NCBI GenBank assembly: GCA_041397845.1
Contig: JAWKVW010000003.1
Coordinates: 124,001 to 188,000 of the forward strand
Length of the DNA: 64,000 nucleotides
DNA from: JAKPQE01 sp041397845
Lineage (GTDB): Bacteria > Pseudomonadota > Alphaproteobacteria > Rhizobiales > JAKPQE01
Reading direction: 5' to 3'
The notes beneath the pieces were generated by a model. The model saw only the letters and a program-made list of their open reading frames with translations, was not told the DNA's origin and made no database searches. A program made the position numbers and the translations under genes. This document shows positions 35,334-42,866 of this stretch, one piece after another (position 1 is the stretch's first letter; every line of letters starts with the position of its first letter).

Positions 35334-36695
35334 ATGAGCGATCCCGAAAAGAACCGATTGACCGGCCGGATCTCCCGCTATGCCCGGGTCGGCACCGAGG
35401 TCGGCGGAATCGCGGCGAAGATGGCCGGATCGCGGCTCTTCGGCTACGAGCTCGACGGCGAGCGCAACGCAGCGGATCTGGCGCGGGCGCTTGGCAGCCT
35501 GAAGGGGCCGCTGATGAAGGTGGCGCAGCTTCTCGCCACCATTCCAGACGCGGTGCCGCCGGAATATGCGACCGAACTGGCGCAGCTCCAGTCGGACGCG
35601 CCGCCGATGGGCTGGGGCTTCGTCAAGCGGCGGATGGTCGCCGAGCTCGGCGTCGGCTGGCAGCAGAAGTTCGCCGGTTTCGAGCATCACCCTTCAGCCG
35701 CCGCCTCGCTCGGCCAGGTGCACCGGGCAACGAGCCATGACGGCCGGGCGCTGGCCTGCAAGCTGCAATATCCGGACATGGAATCGGCGGTCGAGGCGGA
35801 TCTCAAGCAGTTGCAGATCATGCTGGCCGTGCACCGGCGCATGGGCGCGGTGATCGATACCACCGAGATCGCCCGCGAGATCGGCGCCCGGGTGCGCGAG
35901 GAACTCGACTACGGCCGCGAGGCCCGGCACATGGCGCTTTATCGCGACGTGCTGGCCAGCGAGGCGCGCGTGCGCGTGCCGGAACTCGTCGACGATCTCT
36001 CGACGCGGCGGCTGCTGACGATGACCTGGCTCGACGGGCGGCGCCTGCTCGAATTCAAGGACCGGCCGCTCGAGGAGCGCAATCGCCTCGCCGTGACGAT
36101 GTTCAAGGCGTGGTGGCATCCGTTCAGCCATTTCGGCATCATCCATGGCGACCCGCATCTGGGGAACTACACGGTGTTCGAGGAGGGCGGCGAGATCGCC
36201 GGCATCAATCTTCTCGACTATGGCTGCATCCGGATCTTTCCGCCGCGCTTCGTCACCGGCGTCATCGATCTCTACAACGGCCTGCGGCACGACCGGCGCG
36301 ACCAGATCGTTTCGGCCTACGAGAACTGGGGCTTCCGCAATCTCTCCAATGAGCTCATCGACATCCTCAACATCTGGGCGCGGTTCATCTACGGGCCGCT
36401 GCTGGAAGACCGGGTGCGGACGATCGCGGCGGGTGTCAGCCCGGCCGAATATGGCCGGCGGCAGGCGTTCGAGGTGCATCGGGCGCTGAAGGAGCGCGGG
36501 CCGGTTACCGTGCCGCGCGAGTTCGTGTTCATGGACCGCGCCGCGATCGGCCTTGGCGGCGTGTTCATCCATCTCGCCGCCGAGCTCAATTTCTGCGAGC
36601 TCTTCAACGAGCAGATAGAGGGCTACGCCGAAGCGACGCTTTCAGCGCGCCAGCATGCGGCGCTCGAGCGGGCCGGAATTGCCTCCGCCAATTGA
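35334..36695 (+). CDS. ABC1/UbiB-family atypical kinase
   Basis: A 453-residue protein of the ABC1/ADCK/UbiB family of atypical kinases, some of which support ubiquinone synthesis. Conserved segments: the KxGQ-like motif as LMKVAQLLATIPD (about 62-74; Gly replaced by Ala), the A-rich loop SAAASLGQVHRA (about 121-132), the lysine in LACKLQYP, ELDYGREA, HGDPHLGNY, and the metal site LLDYGCIR. It has no C-terminal membrane helices, so it is closer to cytosolic ABC1 proteins than to E. coli UbiB. The client lipid pathway cannot be told. The start at 35334 has only a weak ribosome site. Confidence 0.88.
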   Translation: MSDPEKNRLTGRISRYARVGTEVGGIAAKMAGSRLFGYELDGERNAADLARALGSLKGPLMKVAQLLATIPDAVPPEYATELAQLQSDAPPMGWGFVKRRMVAELGVGWQQKFAGFEHHPSAAASLGQVHRATSHDGRALACKLQYPDMESAVEADLKQLQIMLAVHRRMGAVIDTTEIAREIGARVREELDYGREARHMALYRDVLASEARVRVPELVDDLSTRRLLTMTWLDGRRLLEFKDRPLEERNRLAVTMFKAWWHPFSHFGIIHGDPHLGNYTVFEEGGEIAGINLLDYGCIRIFPPRFVTGVIDLYNGLRHDRRDQIVSAYENWGFRNLSNELIDILNIWARFIYGPLLEDRVRTIAAGVSPAEYGRRQAFEVHRALKERGPVTVPREFVFMDRAAIGLGGVFIHLAAELNFCELFNEQIEGYAEATLSARQHAALERAGIASAN

Positions 36696-36718
36696 GGCAG
36701 AAGACGCCAGATGCGGCG

Positions 36719-36746
36719 TTGCCGTCGGTTGCCGGTCTGTTATAAC
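36719..36746 (+). promoter_or_regulatory. Predicted promoter for oxidase subunit IV gene
   Basis: TTGCCG (36719-36724) and TATAAC (36741-36746) with a 16-bp spacer lie 45 bp upstream of the small oxidase gene. Confidence 0.35.
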
Positions 36747-36791
36747 TGCGACAAAACGTCGTTACCGGCGAATAACGAAGGAGGAAACCAC

Positions 36792-36926
36792 ATGGCCGAT
36801 CATGTTCTCGTGCCGATGGATTACGCGGCGCACCGGCGGACCTACAGGGGCTTCATATCGCTGGTGAAGTGGGGAACGGGGCTGGTCATCGCCACACTCA
36901 TCCTGATGGCGATCTTTCTCCTTTGA
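36792..36926 (+). CDS. aa3-type cytochrome c oxidase subunit IV
   Basis: A 44-residue single-span membrane protein of the alphaproteobacterial aa3-oxidase subunit IV family. It starts MADHVLVPMDYAAHRRTY, the conserved cytosolic head, followed by one transmembrane helix (LVKWGTGLVIATLILMAIFLL). Preceded by a good GGAGGAAA ribosome site. The other oxidase subunits are not nearby; an isolated location is common. It is 119 bp upstream of pntAA on the same strand. Confidence 0.9.
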   Translation: MADHVLVPMDYAAHRRTYRGFISLVKWGTGLVIATLILMAIFLL

Positions 36927-37045
36927 CGGAATTGCGCTAGGTCAGGACCGTGATCACGGTGGGGTGCGTGCGCCCTGCCGTCATATCCTCTTCCGAATGA
37001 CACGCGCCGCGGGACAATGGGGCTTCCGCAGGATCGGGGGAAAGC

Positions 37046-38176
37046 ATGCTCAAAATTGCCGTGCCGGCGGAAGCCGACAAGGTTGAAACGCGCGTCGCCG
37101 CGACACCGGACACCGTCAAGCGGTTGATCGGGCTCGGCGCGGAGGTCGTGGTTCAGGCCGGGGCCGGACACACGTCGCGCATTCTCGACGCCGAATACGA
37201 GGCGGTCGGGGCGAAGATCGTGAAAGGCGCAGCGGCCGTGAAGGACGCCGACGTCGTGCTCAAGGTCCGCCGTCCGGCAGCCGCCGAGCTGAAGGGGGTC
37301 AAGGCCGGTGCGCTCGTCATCGCCATGATGGACCCCTATGGCAACGAGGCCGACATCAAGGCGCTGGCCGAGGCCGGCGTCACGGCGATCTCGATGGAGT
37401 TCATGCCGCGCATCACCCGCGCCCAGGTCATGGACGTGCTGTCGAGCCAGGCGAACCTTGCCGGCTATCAGGCGGTGATCGATGCGGCCGTCGTCTACGA
37501 CCGGGCGCTGCCGATGATGATGACCGCGGCCGGTACCGTTCCGGCGGCGCGCGTGTTCGTCATGGGCGCCGGCGTTGCCGGCCTGCAGGCGATCGCCACG
37601 GCCCGGCGCCTCGGCGCCGTCGTCTCGGCAACCGACGTGCGGCCGGCCGCCAAGGAGCAGGTCGAGTCGCTCGGCGCCAAGTTCATCGCCGTCGAGGACG
37701 AAGAGTTCAAGCAGGCCGAGACGGCCGGCGGCTACGCCAAGGAAATGTCGGACGCCTACAAGCAGAAGCAGGCCGATCTCGTCGCCGCGCACATCGCCAA
37801 GCAGGACATCGTCATCACCACGGCGCTCATTCCGGGCCGCCCGGCGCCGCGCCTCGTCACCAGGGCGATGGTCGAATCGATGCGCCCGGGTTCCGTCGTC
37901 GTCGACCTCGCGGTCGAGCGCGGCGGCAACTGCGAGATGGCGAAGGCCGGCGAGATCGCCGTCCACAATGACGTTTCCATCGTCGGCTATCTCAACGTTC
38001 CGGGCCGCATCGCCGCGACCGCGTCGCAGCTTTACGCCAAGAACCTCTTCGCTTTCCTCGAGACGCTGATCGACAAGGAAAAGAAGGAGCTGGCGGTCGA
38101 CTGGGAGGACGAGCTCGTCAAGGCCACCGTGCTGACGCGCGACGGGGCCGTCGTCCATCCGGCATTCGCGGGCTAA
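37046..38176 (+). CDS. pntAA: NAD(P) transhydrogenase alpha-1 subunit
   Basis: NAD(H)-binding domain I of the proton-translocating transhydrogenase, which drives NADPH formation from NADH using the proton gradient. The 376-residue subunit has the N-terminal VPAEADKVETRVAATPDTV and LIGLGAEVVVQAGAG segments, the Rossmann motif VMGAGVAGLQAIATARRLGAVVSATD (about 172-197) and the mobile-loop-associated region AGEIAVHNDVSIVGYLN. It is in the split arrangement with pntAB and pntB following at 11 and 7 bp, as in Rhodospirillum. Confidence 0.96.
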   Translation: MLKIAVPAEADKVETRVAATPDTVKRLIGLGAEVVVQAGAGHTSRILDAEYEAVGAKIVKGAAAVKDADVVLKVRRPAAAELKGVKAGALVIAMMDPYGNEADIKALAEAGVTAISMEFMPRITRAQVMDVLSSQANLAGYQAVIDAAVVYDRALPMMMTAAGTVPAARVFVMGAGVAGLQAIATARRLGAVVSATDVRPAAKEQVESLGAKFIAVEDEEFKQAETAGGYAKEMSDAYKQKQADLVAAHIAKQDIVITTALIPGRPAPRLVTRAMVESMRPGSVVVDLAVERGGNCEMAKAGEIAVHNDVSIVGYLNVPGRIAATASQLYAKNLFAFLETLIDKEKKELAVDWEDELVKATVLTRDGAVVHPAFAG

Positions 38177-38187
38177 AGGGGGGTATC

Positions 38188-38652
38188 ATGACCGAAACTT
38201 TGTCGCCCGATCAGGCGATCGAACGGGCCCGCGCCGCCGCCGAGGCGGCGCAGGAAGCGGCCCGTCAGGCCGCCGAAGCCGCGCAGATGGCGCAGGGCTA
38301 TGTCGATTCCATCGCGGACGCGGCGGGCGCGGCAGCGCATGCGGCGAGCGGCGGTGTCATCGATCCGTTCGTCTTCCGCCTCGCGATCTTCGTCCTGGCG
38401 ATTTTCGTCGGCTACTACGTTGTCTGGAGCGTGACGCCGGCGCTGCACACGCCGCTGATGTCGGTGACCAACGCGATCTCCTCGGTGATCGTCGTCGGCG
38501 CGCTGCTCGCGGTCGGCGTCGACCTGATGGCGGCCGGCTCCGGGTTCGCCCGCGGCTTCGGCTTCCTCGCCCTCATCATGGCCAGCATCAACATCTTCGG
38601 CGGGTTCCTCGTGACCCAGCGAATGCTCGCCATGTACAAGAAGAAGAGCTGA
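38188..38652 (+). CDS. pntAB: NAD(P) transhydrogenase alpha-2 subunit
   Basis: The short membrane-spanning alpha-2 subunit (154 residues) of the transhydrogenase. An alanine-rich, charged N-terminal linker (about 1-45) precedes four hydrophobic helices. The conserved core FVFRLAIFVLAIFVGYYVVWSVTPALHTPLM leads into SVTNAISSVIVVGALL, followed by GGFLVTQRMLAMY near the end. It is 11 bp after pntAA and 7 bp before pntB. Confidence 0.95.
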   Translation: MTETLSPDQAIERARAAAEAAQEAARQAAEAAQMAQGYVDSIADAAGAAAHAASGGVIDPFVFRLAIFVLAIFVGYYVVWSVTPALHTPLMSVTNAISSVIVVGALLAVGVDLMAAGSGFARGFGFLALIMASINIFGGFLVTQRMLAMYKKKS

Positions 38653-38659
38653 GGAGGCG

Positions 38660-40057
38660 ATGATGTCAGCCAATATCGTTGCACTCCTTTATCTCGTTTC
38701 CGGCGTCCTGTTCATTCTGGCGCTGCGCGGCCTTTCCCATCCGGAGACGTCCCGCAAGGGCAATCTCTACGGCATGATCGGCATGGGCATCGCCGTCGTG
38801 ACGACGCTGCTGGCGGCGGCTCCGTCGGGCTTCGGCGCGTGGGCGATGATCCTCATCGGCCTTGCGATCGGCGGCGGCATCGGCGCGGTGACGGCCAAGC
38901 GCATCCCGATGACGGCGATGCCGCAGCTCGTCGCGGCGTTCCATTCGCTGGTCGGTCTTGCCGCCGTGCTGGTCGCGGCCGGTGCGCTCTATGCGCCGCA
39001 GGCCTTCGGCATCGGCGATGTCGGCCATATCCATGGCGCGAGCCTCGTCGAGATGTCGCTCGGCGTCGCCATCGGCGCGATCACGTTCACCGGTTCGGTC
39101 ATCGCGTTCCTGAAACTCGACGGCCGGATGAGCGGCAAGCCGATCATCCTGCCGATGCGACATGTCATCAATGGCGGTCTGGCGGTTCTGCTGGTCGTGC
39201 TCGTGGCGATGTTCGTCAACACCGAGAGCCATCTGCTGTTCTGGGCGATCGCGCTCGTCTCGTTCCTGCTCGGCGTGCTCATCATCGTTCCGATCGGCGG
39301 CGCGGACATGCCCGTCGTCGTGTCGATGCTGAACTCGTATTCGGGCTGGGCGGCGGCCGGCATCGGCTTCACGCTCGGCAACACGGCGCTGATCATCACC
39401 GGCGCGCTCGTCGGCTCGTCCGGCGCGATCCTCAGCTACATCATGTGCAAGGGCATGAACCGCTCGTTCATCTCCGTCATTCTCGGCGGTTTTGGCGGCG
39501 AGACGGCCGGCCCGGGCGCGGACAGCGGCGACAAGGTGGTCAAGCGCGGCTCGGCCGAGGACGCCGGCTACATCATGAAGAACTCGTCCAAGGTCATCAT
39601 CGTGCCGGGCTACGGCATGGCGGTGGCGCAGGCGCAGCATGCCCTGCGCGAGATGGGCGACAAGCTGAAGGCGGAAGGCGTCGAGGTGAAATACGCGATC
39701 CATCCGGTCGCGGGACGTATGCCCGGCCACATGAACGTGCTGCTCGCCGAAGCGAACGTGCCCTATGACGAGGTGTTCGAGCTCGAGGACATCAATTCCG
39801 AGTTCGCGCAGGCGGATGTCGCCTTCGTCATCGGTGCCAACGACGTCACCAACCCGGCGGCCGAGGAAGACAAGACCTCGCCGATCTACGGCATGCCCGT
39901 GCTGCAGGTCTGGAAGGCGGGCACGGTGATGTTCGTCAAGCGCTCGCTCGCCTCGGGCTATGCTGGCATCGACAACCCGCTGTTCTATCGCGACAACACG
40001 ATGATGCTTCTTGGCGACGCCAAGAAGATGGTCGAGGAAATCGCCAAGTCGATGTAG
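38660..40057 (+). CDS. pntB: NAD(P) transhydrogenase beta subunit
   Basis: Beta subunit (465 residues) with the remaining membrane helices (about 1-260) and the NADP(H)-binding domain III (about 290-465). Domain III shows the GYGMAVAQAQHAL loop, YAIHPVAGRMPGHMNVLLAEA, and the NDVTNPAA and KRSLASGYAGIDNPLF motifs typical of PntB. Together with pntAA and pntAB it forms the complete enzyme. A strong terminator follows. Confidence 0.96.
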   Translation: MMSANIVALLYLVSGVLFILALRGLSHPETSRKGNLYGMIGMGIAVVTTLLAAAPSGFGAWAMILIGLAIGGGIGAVTAKRIPMTAMPQLVAAFHSLVGLAAVLVAAGALYAPQAFGIGDVGHIHGASLVEMSLGVAIGAITFTGSVIAFLKLDGRMSGKPIILPMRHVINGGLAVLLVVLVAMFVNTESHLLFWAIALVSFLLGVLIIVPIGGADMPVVVSMLNSYSGWAAAGIGFTLGNTALIITGALVGSSGAILSYIMCKGMNRSFISVILGGFGGETAGPGADSGDKVVKRGSAEDAGYIMKNSSKVIIVPGYGMAVAQAQHALREMGDKLKAEGVEVKYAIHPVAGRMPGHMNVLLAEANVPYDEVFELEDINSEFAQADVAFVIGANDVTNPAAEEDKTSPIYGMPVLQVWKAGTVMFVKRSLASGYAGIDNPLFYRDNTMMLLGDAKKMVEEIAKSM

Positions 40058-40083
40058 TCGCGGCGGCGATTTTTCGAAAAATC

Positions 40084-40114
40084 ATGGCGCGCCCGTCCGG
40101 CGCGCCATTTTTTT
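40084..40114 (+). terminator. Intrinsic terminator of pnt operon
   Basis: A perfect 10-bp stem ATGGCGCGCC / GGCGCGCCAT (40084-40093, 40099-40108) with a 5-base loop is followed by a run of seven T residues. A classic intrinsic terminator 27 bp after the pntB stop. Confidence 0.93.
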
Positions 40115-40169
40115 CGCGCCTTTGCGATGTCGGGTATCCTTCCGGATGCAAATCAGCTCGGAGAGGCCG

Positions 40170-41090
40170 ATGTCGCGACCCCGCACCCACCGATTGTCCG
40201 GCGCCCTTGCGGTCATGCTCCTTGCCGGCCTTCTTGCCGGCTTCATGGATCTTTCCGAGTTCAAGGTCTATCTGCCGGACGAGCTGCCGCGGCGGGAGCC
40301 AGCCTGGAGCCATGGCGCGCCGCGGATCGTGACGACCGTTACCGAGGACGGCCTCACCCTTTCCGGCCGGTTCTGGCCGGCGCGCGACCCGGCATCGCGG
40401 CGGATCATCGTCTTTTTTCACGGCAACAAGGGCCATGTGGTGAAGGCCGCGCAGTACGCCGAGGGCCTTCGCCGGACCGGTGCGGCGGTGCTCGTTGCCG
40501 ATTATCGCGGCTATTCGGACAATCCGGGAAGCCCGAGCGAGGCCGGGCTTTTCGCCGACGGGCGGGCGTTCATCGCGCTGGCGCGCGAGATGGGCTACGC
40601 GCCCGAGGATACGTTCGTCGTCGGGTTGTCGCTCGGCAGTGCCGTGTCGCTTTACGTTGCCGGGACCGAGCCGATCGCCGGCGTCATCGTGATGTCGGCC
40701 TTTACCCGGCTCGACGATCTCGTGCCGAAATCGGTCGCCAAGCGCATGGAGGAGCATTTCGACAATCTCTCCCGCGTGCCATCGATATCGGTGCCGAAGG
40801 TGTTCGTGCAGGGCACGTTCGATGCGGTGGTCGACCCGGATCACGGGCGGCGGCTCTTTCTTGCGGCGCACGAGCCGGCAGCGCTTTTCGTTCTCGACCA
40901 TGTGTTCCACCGGCCGCCGATGACGAAGGCGGCAAGGATCGTCGCGGCGGCGATCGAGGCGATGGCGGCGGGCAACCTTTCAGACCTGAAAGCACTTGAG
41001 GACGGCGGCATGTCGGTCTTCATCGCGCCGGAGGCGGATGTGCCGTCACTGGCGGCGGCGGGCTCGCGGGCGGCGCGCGAGGGGCGCTGA
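40170..41090 (+). CDS. Membrane-anchored alpha/beta hydrolase
   Basis: A 306-residue alpha/beta hydrolase of the ABHD13/serine aminopeptidase-like group. An N-terminal hydrophobic anchor (about 8-28) is followed by the hydrolase fold: oxyanion region IVFFHGNKG, nucleophile elbow VGLSLGSAVS (Ser about 157), a probable acid Asp in GTFDAVVDPDH and His in DHVFHRPP. Start at ATG 40170 with GGAGAGG five bases upstream, preferred over an ATG at 40146. Substrate unknown. It follows the pnt terminator, so it has its own transcription. Confidence 0.85.
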   Translation: MSRPRTHRLSGALAVMLLAGLLAGFMDLSEFKVYLPDELPRREPAWSHGAPRIVTTVTEDGLTLSGRFWPARDPASRRIIVFFHGNKGHVVKAAQYAEGLRRTGAAVLVADYRGYSDNPGSPSEAGLFADGRAFIALAREMGYAPEDTFVVGLSLGSAVSLYVAGTEPIAGVIVMSAFTRLDDLVPKSVAKRMEEHFDNLSRVPSISVPKVFVQGTFDAVVDPDHGRRLFLAAHEPAALFVLDHVFHRPPMTKAARIVAAAIEAMAAGNLSDLKALEDGGMSVFIAPEADVPSLAAAGSRAAREGR

Positions 41091-41120
41091 GGCCGGCGTC
41101 CGGGGTAGCGAAACGGCCAG

Positions 41121-41149
41121 TTGATAAATTTCGAATGCGACCATATAGA
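41121..41149 (+). promoter_or_regulatory. Predicted promoter of rhodanese gene
   Basis: TTGATA (41121-41126) and TATAGA (41144-41149) separated by 17 bp, about 119 bp before the rhodanese ATG. Near-consensus sigma-70 type. Confidence 0.55.
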
Positions 41150-41267
41150 TGCGGGCGCGCGGATGAGGGCGTGCCCGCGGGCGGCGTGGCAGGTTCCGGT
41201 CATGGGCCGGTGATCGCAGGCCATTGTCCGCCATCATGGCGCGGGTTCAGAATTCCGGGGTGAAGCA

Positions 41268-41678
41268 ATGGCGACGCTGCTCAGAATTGACGCGAAGGAA
41301 GCAAAGCGGCTGGTCGACATGAACAAGGCCGTTCTGATCGACGTTCGCGAAAAGGGCGAGCAGGCGCGAAGCTGGATTCCCGGGGCGGTGCTGGCGCCGC
41401 TGTCCGCCATCCAGAGCACGAATTTCAACAAGGACCGCAAGAAGACGGCGATCTTCTTCTGCGCCACCGGCTCGCGCACGACGATGCGCTCGGCCAATCT
41501 CGCCTCGGCCGGCTTTCGCGATGCGCGCGAGCTCGCCGGCGGCATCAGGGCCTGGAAGAATGCCGGGTTCGAGGTTGCGGTCGATCCGAATGCGCCCGAT
41601 CCGTCGAAGTTCCTGAAGCTCGCGGCAATGGGGCTTCTGGCGCTGGCGCTCGGGGCGATGCTGTTCCTGCGCGGCTGA
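41268..41678 (+). CDS. Membrane-anchored rhodanese-domain protein
   Basis: A 136-residue protein with one rhodanese domain (about 5-108) and a C-terminal membrane helix (about 117-135, KLAAMGLLALALGAMLFLRG). Family traits: VLIDVREKGE, the active-site Cys loop FFCATGSRT (Cys about 66) and GGIRAWKNAGF. The active Cys implies sulfur transfer or persulfide handling at the inner membrane surface. GGGGTGAAGC precedes the ATG. It has its own promoter. Confidence 0.88.
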   Translation: MATLLRIDAKEAKRLVDMNKAVLIDVREKGEQARSWIPGAVLAPLSAIQSTNFNKDRKKTAIFFCATGSRTTMRSANLASAGFRDARELAGGIRAWKNAGFEVAVDPNAPDPSKFLKLAAMGLLALALGAMLFLRG

Positions 41679-41765
41679 CGCGCGGACAGATTGGTGGCGG
41701 CACCAGCCGCCCAGCCTTTTTCCGGACAATCCCGATCGATCTCGCTGCCGGTATGGGCGGGCGGG

Positions 41766-42593
41766 TTACCAGCGTGAGCCGAGGCGGCGCAGGCCCTCCC
41801 TGGCGATGGCGTTGTTGCCGTCGAGCGAGAGGGCGCGGGAATAGGACTTCATCGCCTTTTCCTTGTCGCCGAGCTGTTCGGCGACGGCGCCGCGCTGGGT
41901 CCAGGCCTCGGCCGAATTGCGGTCGGCGTTGACCGCGTCGTCGAAGTCGCTCTCGGCCGCCTTCAGGTCGCCCATGGCAAGGTAGCTCATGCCGCGACCG
42001 ACGCGCGGCTCGGCCGACCAAGGGCTGTAGCCGATGGCGGTGGTGAAGTCCTCGATGGCGAAGGCGTGCTGGCCCTGGGCCTGATAGATGAGGGCGCGGT
42101 TGTGCCAGGCGCGCGCCTCGGAGGGCTTCAGGCGGATTGCTTCGCCAAAATCGGCCAGAGCCTCGGAGAGCCGGCCGGACTTGCGATAGATGTCGCCGCG
42201 GCCGACAAAGGCCGGGGCGTAGCCCGGGTCGATCCCGATGGCGCGGGTATAGTCGGCAAGGGCGAGGTCGTCGCGGCCCATGCGCTCGTAAACGAGGGCG
42301 CGGTTGGCGTAGGCCTGATGGAAGGTCGGGTTGAGGCCGATGGCGGCGGTGAAGTCGGCGATGGCGTCGCTGTTGCGCCCGGCCTGACCGTAAGCGATGC
42401 CGCGCATGTTGCGGGCCTGCGGGTCGTTCGGATTGGCCTCGATGACCCCGGTCAGCGATTTCAGGTTGACGGCGGTCGAGGCGCGCATCAGCCCGCCGTC
42501 GCTGCCGGGGGCGCCGTCTGTCTGGCAGCCGGCGAGCAGGATGGCAAGGAGCGCGGCGGGCACGACAGCCGTCTTCCGAATTTCGCGCGACAT
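41766..42593 (-). CDS. TPR-repeat lipoprotein
   Basis: A 275-residue lipoprotein: a signal peptide ends in the lipobox LLAGC (Cys about 23), then about six tetratricopeptide repeats (for example NPTFHQAYANRALVYERMGRDDLALADY and PGYAPAFVGRGDIYRKSGRLSEALADF). NlpI-like proteins of this type organise peptidoglycan hydrolases or outer-membrane complexes; the role here is unknown. Start at MSREIR (ATG 42591-42593), five residues after an upstream Met. Divergent from MCP1; the 273 bp between them holds a perfect palindrome. Confidence 0.88.
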   Translation of the reverse strand: MSREIRKTAVVPAALLAILLAGCQTDGAPGSDGGLMRASTAVNLKSLTGVIEANPNDPQARNMRGIAYGQAGRNSDAIADFTAAIGLNPTFHQAYANRALVYERMGRDDLALADYTRAIGIDPGYAPAFVGRGDIYRKSGRLSEALADFGEAIRLKPSEARAWHNRALIYQAQGQHAFAIEDFTTAIGYSPWSAEPRVGRGMSYLAMGDLKAAESDFDDAVNADRNSAEAWTQRGAVAEQLGDKEKAMKSYSRALSLDGNNAIAREGLRRLGSRW

Positions 42594-42783
42594 GGCAACT
42601 CCCGACACAGACCAATCCCGGACGGCACATCATACCGAAACCGGGCCGGAGGGCAAAAACCCGGAGAAAAAGGATGTGGAAAGCTGCGCGCCGCCACACC
42701 GCGCCGGGCGCCGCCGGAGCGATTCCCGGCGGGGCGTCTGCGGCTCATGGTTGCGGTGGCTGCGACATTTTTGACGCGTGAGT

Positions 42784-42798
42784 AAAGGTTTAACCTTT
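42784..42798. promoter_or_regulatory. 15-bp perfect palindrome between divergent genes
   Basis: AAAGGTTTAACCTTT is symmetrical about its central T and contains TTAACC, a CtrA-type half-site. It lies 69 bp before the MCP1 start and could be an operator or small hairpin. Function not shown. Confidence 0.35.
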
Positions 42799-42866
42799 GT
42801 GGAAGGATTCGCACCGCATGAATTTGGGCAAACCATTACACGGGCGCCTTTTCTGGAGATCCATTG

